From the NCBI GenBank assembly GCA_019648995.1, contig BLXT01005398.1:358948-383069 (forward strand): a stretch of 24,122 nt of DNA, read 5' to 3'. Shown here piece after piece: positions 12,501 through 20,152 of the stretch. The notes below the pieces were generated by a model. The model did no database searches. It was not told where the DNA came from and was given only the letters and a program-made list of their open reading frames with translations. This DNA comes from Plakobranchus ocellatus. Lineage: Eukaryota; Mollusca; Gastropoda; Plakobranchidae. Numbering within the stretch: the stretch's first letter is position 1; the number at the start of each line of letters is the position of its first letter. The translations under genes were made by a program, and so were the position numbers.

Positions 12501-15397
12501 CATCACATATAGACAATGTGCAGCAGTAAGCATTGTATCAATACTTTCATTACCCTGCTATGTTACACCAACATTCTAAGCATTTTAACCACAAAGAGCA
12601 AGCTTCATGGAAGATAAATTAATAAATAGTTTAAAACATTGTAAACAAAGTGAGTTTTGGACACAGGTTTGCATAGATCAGTTTTGTTTATTCGGACACA
12701 AATATTTCTGTTTCTTCACGAGTTGTCTATTTAGATTACATGCCTCTTTTTCTGCAGTGGTAAGTTTATCAATATCTGTTTCAGTGATTTCTGGCGAGTT
12801 TTGTTCCCTCTCAATTTGAGTGCATGCTCTATGGAGAAGGGTTGCACTTTTTCAACTTATGTAGGATTTGAGAAAGCATTGAGAAATTCCTCCACAGTTA
12901 TAAAACACTCTCTTCGAGCCCCACCACCAAGACCCTGACCTTAAGGAGGGCCTAAAACCCTTTTCTCTTCTCTCTGTCTCTAGCACAATTTCCATGTGCC
13001 TGTTGAGGAAAGATGTAAGCACAAAAAAACTAAACACAACNNNNNNNNNNNNNNNNNNNNNNNNNNNNNTTTCTCTCTCCCTTTCAATAATGACAAAGCA
13101 CAAAATCAATAAAAATGCATTGTAACTTTATTTTTTTTATGCATAGATACACAATTTTTCAATTGTTCCTGTAATATTGTTTAAAATGTATCACCTCATC
13201 TATAACCAATGGCTTTGGTAAGAAAGACAGTGCATTGAATAGGTCATCTAATACACTTTTAAAAGAATCTGGATTTAGTCATCTGGTGGGCAGGAATGTA
13301 GGAATATGCCAGATTTCAGTTTTTATGCATTATTTGTTTATTTTGCTGCACCTATTGACATCATGTCCTACGACACAGAGTGCTTTGATAGGCCAATCAC
13401 TCTGAAATCCAAGCAATGAAATGTGTTCTATAGGATCAACAAACCCTTACATTTGGTTGGCAGCGAGCCAAATGAACGTACAGTTAGAGTAAGATTTAAA
13501 AGAGTCCCCTTTTTATTCCAGCGCTCAAACTACTTGGCACAATAAAACTACCTTACAGGCTTGGGGAAAACTTTTTTTTCCACTTGTTTTTCAAACGCTT
13601 TCATAGGTAACACAATGATCAAGTGTAGTACTACCAGAGTAGCATTGATGAGCCTGGTGTAATATAACTTACAACACACAAACACATGCAAAAACACATC
13701 AAAATGTAGTGCGGCATTAAACAAAAAACAAAAACAAAAAAGTTGGGCTGGAGCAGATAGGGTTACAGTTACGAGAGGATGGATACTATCAGGCGAAAGT
13801 AATTGACCTACACAGATACACTAGAGTGTGACATACAAATTATAACCTCATAAATTTTGTGAATAATAATTTTCCTCACATCCCTGAAACTAAGAGACAC
13901 AACCTCTTAAAACCAGGTTTGAGGCCAGAGATTTATGAAGGGTTTGGTTTGCTTTTTTGAATATAGCCAGTCTACAAAAAGGTGATATCTGGTTTTTAGG
14001 CCCTTTGTCAGGCCAGAGCGCTGGTGGCATGGCTCAAACCCACAAAAGAAGGGTCCCTGCAGATCTCAGGGCTGTTTCGCTATCCACTATGCCACCGACG
14101 CCCCATTTATGAAGGGATATGGCAGATTCCGCAAACATGATTTGAGATTGTCCCAAAAACATCAATTTTTTAACTTGTGTATGCAATTCTTGTGTGTTGG
14201 CCGATCTGACAACTGCAATAACCACAGAGCCTAAAGAAAGACAACAAAAATTTAGCCTTAACACGAGAATCCTAGGATTTTGAATGTACAGTATGTCATT
14301 TTGTCAATACAAAGTCTAATGCGCTATGTTATGCTCGGTAGGCGTCAAAACACTTATGCGGTTGTGATTTTGCGATCTCCGAATTTACAGATCTAAAGAA
14401 CCATTTGGTTCATAGGCAGCGGTCTTGCAGGCGCCACACAGCAAACAATTGAACGCTAAACCTATTTTTCAAGATTGAAGAGGAGCAAATGCTTGTTCAC
14501 TGAATAATGATGACAAATTTTGTTTCGCCCTCATACATAACCGACACATGAGGTGGGTGGGTGTGAAGGTAAATACTTACCTTAAAAAAAAAAAAAACAG
14601 ACCTAGGATGCAGGTTTTTTTCTTTTTATGAAAGCTAGAATCTAGATCTAGATCTAGTAAGAGGCCTATTGTTCTCTAAAATCTGCACCACATCTTGACT
14701 TTAAACAAAACTACATCTAGATTCTAATTCTAAATCTTTATAATATAATAAATATATCTAGATCTAGATCTGGGTAATCCTTACCATTTGCGGTCCCTTG
14801 AAACCAATAAATCTAACGAAATGAAACGAGTAGGGCCTAGATCTATAAGTTGATTTGTCCGATTCAGAAATCAAATGCAATAGTGTGAAAATGAAACACA
14901 ATTTCTTGAGTGGGATCTCTCGTGTTTTATTTCTAGATCGGATCTTATAATATTATTATCAACTAAATTCTAAAACCACTTTATTTCTCAATATTATCGG
15001 TGGGCCTAAACAAGACCCGTAGTAACTCTCAGGGACCGCAGATGGTAAGGATAATCTATCTAGGCTATAGATCTAGATCTATATCTCAAGATTATTTTAT
15101 TATTGTTTTTTTAGAACTTATTCTAGATTTCTCTCTAGAAATCCAGAGCAGATTTAATTTTAGTTCCTACAACCAGGAAGATGATGCCTGGATATGATCA
15201 GGACTGGTCATTTGATCCGAGATATCTAGACCTAGAATCTTCCTTAATCCAACTTGCATGCATCAGGACTTACCAATTGTGGAAATAAACGTTGAATTAA
15301 AGGCATCTTCTGAAAAGCGAAACAAGATACACGTTTTTCCCACAGCAGAATCACCTATCAAGAGCAGCTTGAACAAGTAATCGTAAGTTTTCGCCAT
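3411..15397 (-). CDS. Rab8: Rab8-like small GTPase, complete, seven coding exons
   Basis: Coding exons run 15397-15274, 11197-11137, 10272-10212, 8914-8837, 6687-6598, 4924-4808 and 3509-3411. All junctions are GT-AG and in frame, giving 209 residues (human Rab8A has 207). Visible motifs are the N-terminus [17 protein letters not shown]-loop GDSAVGKT (15-22), switch I with T40 and IGIDFK (41-46), WDTAGQE (62-68), T72 in FRTITT, NKCD (121-124), ETSAK (149-153), and a C-terminal CSVL box with Cys206. The family is a membrane-bound switch for Golgi/endosome-to-plasma-membrane and ciliary traffic, prenylated at the CaaX Cys and activated by Rabin8-type exchange factors. T72 matches the LRRK2 site of vertebrate Rab8. 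Rab8 is preferred over Rab10 or Rab13 because of the MAKTYDYLF start, [16 protein letters not shown] and [18 protein letters not shown]. The odd point is Ala18, where Rab8 proteins normally have Gly. Confidence 0.97.
3510..4807 (-). other. Rab8 intron 6
   Basis: Phase-0 intron with donor GTGAGT and acceptor TGTACAG. It is AT-rich and holds no mobile element or tandem repeat that I can recognise. Confidence 0.9.
4808..4924 (-). CDS. Rab8: Rab8 coding exon 6 (residues 139-177)
   Basis: This 117-base exon (39 codons) starts [15 protein letters not shown] and ends [10 protein letters not shown]. It holds the G5 motif SAK that contacts the guanine base. The donor is GTGAGT. The acceptor, CATGTCCTCAG then CTTGC, is the founder of an array of similar segments extending 360 bp into intron 5. 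Confidence 0.96.
4912..5290. repeat. Tandem array derived from the Rab8 exon-6 splice acceptor
   Basis: A GCAAGCTGAGGACATGAA-type segment occurs at 4920, 5001, 5084, 5167, 5224 and 5266, with spacing 81, 83, 83, 57 and 42. The first copy spans the real intron 5/exon 6 boundary. The others lie in the intron, mostly with the GAGTTGACTTCA and CATTAC flank, so branch-point, pyrimidine and exon-start sequence were duplicated together. The AG is intact in the copies at 5001 and 5266 and mutated in those at 5084, 5167 and 5224. Confidence 0.92.
5300..6395 (+). mobile_element. Decayed Ty3/gypsy pol fragment: RNase H tail and integrase
   Basis: Translating the plus strand in all frames recovers consecutive pieces of a Ty3/gypsy polyprotein. 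In order they are the RNase H-to-integrase linker (about 5300-5480), the segment around the zinc-binding domain with [12 protein letters not shown] (5690-5730), the core with TRWPEALPL (about 5790-5820) and FGVPGT (about 5880), FHRSL (about 6030), [11 protein letters not shown] (about 6085), TLLTYGTD (about 6150), LPDDSPP (about 6180), and a YIPRELH tail near 6315. Pieces switch frame at least four times and contain stops, so this is a dead remnant. Gag, protease, RT and LTRs are absent. It lies antisense inside Rab8 intron 5, directly beside the acceptor array. Family-level placement beyond Ty3/gypsy is not possible by eye. Confidence 0.85.
6598..6687 (-). CDS. Rab8: Rab8 coding exon 5 (residues 109-138)
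   Basis: This 90-base exon (30 codons, phase 0 at both ends) encodes [16 protein letters not shown] and then [11 protein letters not shown]. It carries the guanine-specificity motif NKCD at residues 121-124. The acceptor is TGACAG and the donor GTAAGC. Confidence 0.96.
6688..8836 (-). other. Rab8 intron 4
   Basis: Phase-0 intron with donor GTAAGC at 8836 and acceptor TGACAG before 6687. Apart from the minisatellite at 7505-8535 it holds AT-rich sequence with poly-A and poly-T runs near 6980, 7055 and 7240 and no recognised mobile element. Confidence 0.9.
7505..8535. repeat. 60-bp minisatellite, about 15-16 units, in Rab8 intron 4
   Basis: Units begin CAGATTTCTGTGGTG at 7622, 7682, 7739, 7799, 7859, 7919, 7979, 8038, 8098, 8155, 8217, 8275, 8335 and 8395, with more diverged copies at both ends. 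Most are 60 bp and two are 57 bp. The units at 7859 and 7919 are identical. The 57-bp variant at 7682 recurs unchanged at 8098. Because the period is a multiple of three, long open frames run through it on the plus strand. They are hydrophobic repeats such as [16 protein letters not shown] and an artefact of the array. Confidence 0.95.
8837..8914 (-). CDS. Rab8: Rab8 coding exon 4 (residues 83-108)
   Basis: This 78-base exon (26 codons, phase 0 at both ends) encodes [18 protein letters not shown] through NIEE, the beta-4 strand and following helix typical of Rab8 and Rab10. The acceptor is CCTCCAG and the donor GTAAGC. Confidence 0.96.
8915..10211 (-). other. Rab8 intron 3
   Basis: Phase-0 intron with donor GTGAGA and acceptor CCTCCAG. 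It contains a short CA run near 8975 and AT-rich sequence. ORFs on both strands show no family similarity. Confidence 0.9.
10212..10272 (-). CDS. Rab8: Rab8 coding exon 3 (residues 62-82)
   Basis: This 61-base exon encodes the switch II segment [20 protein letters not shown]. It includes the catalytic Gln67, Rab family motifs and Thr72. The acceptor is CCTCAG, the donor GTGAGA, and the exon ends in phase 0. Its GC content is higher than the AT-rich introns around it. Confidence 0.96.
10273..11136 (-). other. Rab8 intron 2
   Basis: Phase-2 intron with donor GTGGGT and acceptor CCTCAG. It has A-rich tracts near 10920 and 11080. I see no gene or recognisable element. Confidence 0.9.
11137..11197 (-). 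CDS. Rab8: Rab8 coding exon 2 (residues 42-62)
   Basis: This 61-base exon encodes [11 protein letters not shown] and LQI and ends two bases into Trp62. It covers the RabF1 region and the inter-switch strands. The acceptor is AAACAG and the donor GTGGGT. A second GT a few bases on (GTATGA) would break the frame into exon 3, so the first is chosen. Confidence 0.95.
11707..12512. mobile_element. Foldback/MITE-like element with about 62-bp terminal inverted repeats
   Basis: The arm at 11707-11767 is about 80% identical to the reverse complement of 12451-12512. Both share CTATATGTGA at the outer end, then TTCTGTCAAA, GGGGCAT, AGGTACCCT and GATATT. Further inside, complementarity resumes around GTCTTGAGGTTTATT (near 11838) and its counterpart near 12420. 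No transposase-like reading frame lies between the arms, so a non-autonomous DNA element is likely. The exact ends and a target-site duplication are unclear. Confidence 0.75.
13041..13069. other. Assembly gap of 29 N
   Basis: A run of undetermined bases in intron 1. The flanks are CT-rich, suggesting an unresolved simple repeat. Confidence 1.
13943..14104 (-). mobile_element. tRNA-derived SINE with 12-bp target-site duplication
   Basis: On the minus strand the element starts GGGGCGTCGGTGG and contains TGGCATAGTGG, a perfect match to the pol III A-box consensus. About 50 bases on is GGTTTGAGCC, a slightly altered B box. The 3' part ends in an A-rich tail near CAAAAAAGCAAACCAAA. The direct repeat ATTTATGAAGGG flanks it exactly at 13931-13942 and 14105-14116, fixing the insertion boundaries. 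Its body differs from the SINEs at 18525 and 22451. Confidence 0.88.
14640..15130. repeat. Imperfect inverted repeat rich in AGATCT hexamers
   Basis: GGTAATCCTTACCATTTGCG (from about 14774), then GTCCCT, is mirrored by AGGGACCGCAGATGGTAAGG and following bases (about 15031-15056). TCTAGATCTAGATC lies outside each arm. AT-rich complementarity may extend outwards to about 14712 and 15130. Further TCTAGATC clusters lie at 14640-14657, 14754-14771 and 15067-15083. No coding capacity lies between the arms. A foldback element is the likely explanation. Confidence 0.7.
15274..15397 (-). CDS. Rab8: Rab8 coding exon 1 (residues 1-41 plus one base)
   Basis: The ATG at 15397-15395 sits in GCCAAGATGG, a strong Kozak context with A at -3 and G at +4. 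The exon encodes the N-terminus, the P-loop GDSAVGKT and switch I up to STI. The donor is GTAAGT at 15273 and the intron is phase 1. No in-frame ATG lies just upstream, and the family's N-terminus is reproduced exactly, so the start is secure. Confidence 0.97.
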
Positions 15398-15520
15398 CTT
15401 GGCTCCTAGCGGAAACACCCTTGTAAGCCTCTTATTTTGCATACCGAAATAGGCGATGTGGAAAGTTCACTTCCGTGTGCTGTCACAAGGAGTACAAATT
15501 TAGCTTACCGTTAACACACT
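15398..15520 (-). promoter_or_regulatory. Rab8 5' UTR and proximal promoter with ETS-like site
   Basis: Upstream of the ATG, on the minus strand, CGGAAGTG at 15475-15468 matches the ETS/GABP core typical of TATA-less housekeeping promoters. An octamer-like ATGCAAAAT lies around 15440. The transcription start is not visible from sequence, so the UTR/promoter boundary is arbitrary, and an untranslated first exon further upstream cannot be excluded. Confidence 0.5.
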
Positions 15521-17383
15521 AAGCTTAGGCCTACACATTAACACACTCTGTGCATGCACCGATAAGGCCCTATCAGCCGATATAAATCCTGAAAAGATAA
15601 AATATTATTGATTATATCTGCTGTCTAACGGAAATTGACTATCAACGTGTTTTCTCATTCAAATTCTTTTTCGAGTAAAGTGTGAGGAAAACCCATCGAT
15701 ATCACCTGAATAAACTCCCCTCGCAATAAGCACAGATCCGAGGCTAACGCTTCAAAAGGCGACAGTTACATACCTAATTTTTTTTTTAACCGTATAAATA
15801 ACATTTTGGAATGTTTTGTTTTTTTCTTCCCTCAAGGCAACTTTAATTTTAATGATTTTACTTCTACGTTTCCCTATTCTTGAACAAAAAGTATATTTTT
15901 TTTTCTTCACTCTCTGAGTTCATTAAGCCTCTAAAAATTCCACTGCATTGCCAGGTTACTTGCCCCCACCCCCCATAGGCGATCCTTAGAACTTCTAAGA
16001 GACAAGAATCAGTGGTTTTAGGACTTTTGTCACATTTAAGACTAATTTTGGAGTTGAATAAATGCATTTTGGCGTGATTTTTTTTTTTTTACTTGAAAGG
16101 TTTTACTTTTCAATGGAGGATTTAAAATTGTTTGAAACGTACCGCTCAAAAACATAACCCGAGTTAAGCACGCATTGAAAAAAAAAAAGTTGCTCATTTG
16201 AGTCTCCAATTTGTGACTCATATCCTATTTGTTGCAAGATAATTGTTACATCAGTATCTACTTTCCAAATTTAGATCTGCGTCCTCTCTGGCTGTTACAG
16301 TTGTTTTCGTGTTGTTTTTGTTATTGTTGTTGTTATCGCTGCTGCTACTATTGCTGCTCTTCTTCTTCTTCTTCTTCTTCTTCTTCTTCTTCTTCTTCTT
16401 CTTCTTCTTCTTCTTCTTCAAAATATTTTGCCGATACCCGCTATACCATTATTTCCCACAGATTTTGAGTAGCACCGGTGTAAACTGGTTTAGGAATGAT
16501 ACACTTTCTTTATCGATTATAATGGTTCAGTAGTGTAAGTCGATCAGTGTTTATAAGATCTACTATCTTACACAAATGTATCAACTAAAAAAAAGAAAAG
16601 AAAGAAACGAATCTCCCACCCCCGAAAACAAAAAAAACAAACAAAAATGCTTGTACGTCTAAAATAATGTAACTAAAAAACATTGGAGGGAGAAAAGTGT
16701 GCAGTCGGTTTCTAAAACCAACGAAGCCAGAGGGCAAAGGATAATCACGAGGATGAATAAGTTGCGGTAATTTTGTCTTCAAGCGTGACATAATTTCATG
16801 AGAGGTTTTTTTGTTGTTTTTTTTTCCATTTTTCTTATGTTTTGTTCATTATGCGAACGATATAAGCACACTAAGTTGGACACAAGCTGATACTGACTCA
16901 ATGTGAGCTCAGAAATACAATACTGAAGTGCGACAAATTGATTAAGGAGATTAAACACGCCAATGACATCTCAGCCATGGAGCTTGCGAAAACAACTCAT
17001 TATTGTTACTAATGAATTATTCCTACCCTTTTTTTTTCATGAAAATGCGAAGGCAGCTAATTGTGACTTATTGATATCTTGAACTATCATTGATAAGCGA
17101 AATTCAATCCAAAAACCCCGATTCGAAGTATAGAGAAGTTCGGCGAGGAGCATTCGATTGACTACACAATAAGCCTACTTTACATTCAACCTACAATGGA
17201 GTAAAATAGATAGACTGCGCGTTTCGAAATAATACATTGATGGAACTGAAGCAGATCCACTCTTTCGCATGAAAGGATAGAAGCAAAGTAGACTACAAGA
17301 TTAAAAACATCATTTCTCCTTCAACTACCATGTCTGAATATTAAACTGGTTATTGATATTTACATCCAGGCCAATATTTGCCT
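15521..17383. other. Rab8 upstream region, no gene seen
   Basis: AT-rich sequence with poly-T runs near 15780, 15900 and 16080, the (TTC)n tract at 16358 and a purine-rich patch near 16590-16640. ORFs are accounted for by simple repeats or show no family signal. Confidence 0.6.
16358..16419. repeat. (TTC)n microsatellite, about 20 units
   Basis: An uninterrupted TTC run, preceded by a looser TTGTTG/CTGCTG stretch from about 16315. It lies about 1 kb upstream of the Rab8 ATG and reads (GAA)n on the Rab8 strand. The poly-Ser and poly-Phe ORFs here are artefacts. Confidence 0.97.
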
Positions 17384-17493
17384 GCGGTCTTAGGGTGTCT
17401 GTTCTACAAATTCCTCTCACAAGTCATTGTTTATCAGTGATCTCGGGGTTTCTGTTCCAACTTTTTTTCTTTCTCACAGGCCATCATTTATCA
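17384..17493. repeat. Two-copy duplication, about 55 bp
   Basis: The segments 17384-17436 and 17437-17493 share GGTCTTAGGGTGTCTGTTC versus GATCTCGGGGTTTCTGTTC, then CTCACA-G-CATCATTTATCA-type ends. Confidence 0.65.
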
Positions 17494-17668
17494 ACTGCTG
17501 AAAAGAATCGGGGCAAAGAGCTTAAATCTGATAACATATGTGAATATGAAGAGCAAAAAATATTGCTGTACAAAACTTTATTATCATCATATTGCTGTTA
17601 AACATCAAATCCCTTAAGTAGGCCTAATCTATAATTCGAGAGGGACTGTCTTCTCGGAACAATATGCA

Positions 17669-17965
17669 CATGTCAGTTTTTCTTTGTCATAGGTAACCTG
17701 TAACTTACTGTAAGGCTATCATGTCAGTTTGTCTTTGTCTTAGATAACCTGCAAGACTGACTTGTCAGTTTGTAGGCTATTAGTCTCACCTGCAAGGCTG
17801 ACATGGCAGTTTGTCTTTGTCTTATATAATCTGCAGAGCTATATCAGTTTGTCTTTGTCAAAAATAACCTGAGAGGCTAACGTGTCAGTTTGTCTTTGTC
17901 TCAAGTAACCTGCACGGTTGACATGTCAGTTTGTCTTTCTCTTAGGTAACTCGTAAGACTGACAG
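17669..17965. repeat. Tandem array, about 41-bp unit, CATGTCAGTTTGTCTTTGTC
   Basis: Units start at about 17669, 17720, 17802, 17844, 17880 and 17921, with an irregular part near 17760-17795. Most contain TTAGGTAACCTG-type centres and end GGCTGA. Spacing is mostly 36-51 bp. Confidence 0.85.
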
Positions 17966-18109
17966 AGTAGCGCTGGATACAACGTAAACGATCAAAGAAA
18001 AATATATACAGGTATTGCACTCTCGGAAACAAATGAATCGGTCTAAAGAATCTTAAAGATGCTGTGATGGTTTAGAAAAATTAAATAAAAATTGTAAAAG
18101 AAAACAACC

Positions 18110-18190
18110 ACCAACTTAAAACTTATTAAAACAATAATTCGAACAAGACCGAATATTGATCGAATTTGCTTGGATGAGTTTTAAGTTGGT
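18110..18190. repeat. Stem-loop with perfect 14-bp arms
   Basis: ACCAACTTAAAACT at 18110-18123 pairs perfectly with AGTTTTAAGTTGGT at 18177-18190 across a 53-base loop. Partial A-rich complementarity extends outside. A second short hairpin, CCGTCT-CTC-AGACGG, lies at 18277-18291. Confidence 0.8.
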
Positions 18191-18524
18191 TTTTGTATCT
18201 TTTACTATGTAAAACAGATTAGGAAAGAGTTTACATCTCTAAGGCCGCCAGGGATGTGCTTGTGTAGACAAAAGAACCGTCTCTCAGACGGCCTGCCTGG
18301 TTTTACCTTCAATCTGTATGGGCAAACTTTGTTCTTTGTTTTCTGGTTTTGGGCAGTCGCAGTGGGTCGTATCGAGTTTCCAGTATTTTCTGTATTGTTC
18401 TTTCACACTAGACTTCCTTCTTCTCTTGTTTAGTGAGTGGAATGGGGATTGTTAAATTGGGTAATTATGTTTCTCCCATAGAAGGTATTGGGCCTGATTA
18501 TGCATACCATTACTCAGTGAAATG

Positions 18525-18775
18525 AAGGAGCAGTGGCTGATCTGGTAGGGCAGTTGACTGTCATGTGAGAGATCCAAGGGTCGAGTCCTAGTCCTGACAA
18601 AGACAATCTTTAAGTGCTTTTCTGTGTTTACGCAGCACTCAATGGATACCTAGGTTTTTAAATATTTGGTAAAAGTAAAGGCGGCGAGGAAGCAATGGCA
18701 AACTACCTCAGAATGCCATTTACTAAGAAAACCAGGATCCTACTCGACTCCTGGTTTCCTGATGCTTTTTTTTTT
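18525..18775 (+). mobile_element. tRNA-derived SINE, copy 1
   Basis: The head AAGGAGCAGTGGCTGATCTGG with a GTAGGGC continuation resembles tRNA A-box sequence. GGGTCGAGTCC matches the B box at 10 of 11 positions. The body shares AAAGGCGGCGAGGAA, GCAATGGCAA-CTACCTCA-AATGCC and TACTCCTGG-like blocks with the copy at 22451. It ends in poly-T and looks 3'-shortened relative to that copy. No convincing target-site duplication was found. Confidence 0.85.
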
Positions 18776-18976
18776 TTAGTATTGGCAAGATTGCTTGCTC
18801 TGCTATTTATTTCTCACTTTCACACCATTACCGTCCAGGTCACTCTGACTAGAGACCAGCATTGATGTTAGCATTGATGATGTGGTGCCGCATCAATTTA
18901 CTGATTATGAGGAAGAGTAAACTGTGGTCTATTTCCCCCCTTTTTTTCTTCTGTCATTTTTTTATTTGTTTGCTTG

Positions 18977-18982
18977 TTTTTG

Positions 18983-19013
<31 letters not shown>

Positions 19014-19015
19014 TG
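18977..19015. repeat. (TTTTG)n pentanucleotide microsatellite
   Basis: About six TTTTG units in a T-rich stretch. Confidence 0.95.
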
Positions 19016-19326
19016 TTATTACTAAGTTCAAACTCCTCACAACTCATAAAACAGAAGTACGGTACAATGTCTGTCCACTTTTCACCAGTACGAGGTTTAT
19101 CAATCGCAGTTTCTGGCTCACTTGCTGTGAACTCGACACACCGTTCTCTCTTGAAGTTTGTCATGGCATGACATTGCATTAGCCCTACGGAAAAACCCAC
19201 ACTGGAGGCGACGAGACTTGCAATAGCCGACGAGATGGACTGGTGTGTCGCAGTTACTGTGCTCTACTCAACTACAAGTATGCTTGATAATGTTCAGTAG
19301 AATAATGCGTGGTCACGTAATGGCAT

Positions 19327-19350
19327 CCCCCCCCCCCCCCCCCCCCCCCC
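19327..19350. repeat. Poly-C run of 24 bases
   Basis: An uninterrupted C run on the plus strand. The complementary 24-G tract could form a G-quadruplex, and the exact length may be an assembly estimate. Confidence 0.97.
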
Positions 19351-20135
19351 TTAGCAAATAGAGCAACTGACGTAAGACCAGGCTTTAAAACGCAAAGAAT
19401 AGCTCCGAGGCTTCGACAAGATGAAAGTGGCAGCCGATTTTGTGTGCTCTAGCACCATTGAAAATAAAATGTTTGAAAAAAAAAAATGTATCGTCGGACA
19501 CATGAACTGCTGCCTTCAGTTAGGCTCGGCCTACCACTTCATTGCATCATAAGACACTGCCTATCCTGACCAAACTCATTCCAGGTTTTCTATCATTTCG
19601 CACAGAATGATATTCTCTGGAAAACAAAATTTCGCACCAAATTTTAAATGCCCTTTTTACCTCTCCACTCAAAATTGTTCCTTTTCAATCGCTCACTTTT
19701 CCTGCTCCCTCTTTAAAAAAAAAAAAAAAAATGCCCTCATTATGATCTGCATATTTGTATGCACCTTCTTGCACATTTTCATTTTTCTGACTTTTGGGGC
19801 CTTTGAGATAACCCTGTTTGTTTATTTTTATTTTTTTTATTTTTTTTGGCTTAGCTCAATTATGAATAGGTGACACACCTATCGGAAATATGTAAACTTC
19901 TCCGTGACGTTTATTTTCCAACAGTCCGCTACCATTCCTTTCCTCCAGTCACTTTGGTGTATTGCAGTCGATGGGAGACGAACATGACACAAACATGCTT
20001 CTAGAATGCTGCATCTAGTCTGCGCTCTGGATTATTTAGCAGAAGTGACGAAAATGTCTACAAAAGTCGTATAGGTAGAAGAGTCAAAACCTTGAAAGGT
20101 GACGTCATTATAGACGTTTCGAGCAAAGAGCCAAA

Positions 20136-20152
20136 CCTGCTTTCAAAGCAGG
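20136..20152. repeat. Palindrome CCTGCTTTCAAAGCAGG
   Basis: Two perfect 8-bp arms around one central base. It is preceded by GACGTTTCGAGCAAAGAGCC. On the minus strand the order resembles conserved 3' ends of some animal retroelements, but that is a weak impression. Confidence 0.6.

Larger units (their letters stand above)
11198..15273 (-). other. Rab8 intron 1, 4.1 kb
   Basis: Phase-1 intron with donor GTAAGT and acceptor AAACAG. It hosts the inverted-repeat element at 11707-12512, the assembly gap at 13041-13069, the SINE at 13943-14104 and the AGATCT-rich inverted repeat at 14640-15130. The remaining parts (11200-11700 and 13100-13930) show no gene. Confidence 0.9.

Noticed and set aside
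13041-13069. Protein frame running through the N run
   Set aside because: It depends on undetermined bases and lies within Rab8 intron 1.
16229-16533. Poly-Ser and poly-Phe ORFs
   Set aside because: Two frames of the (TTC)n microsatellite.
18898-19200. 100-residue minus-strand ORF
   Set aside because: Half of it is the (TTTTG)n tract and the rest shows no domain or exon-like splice context.
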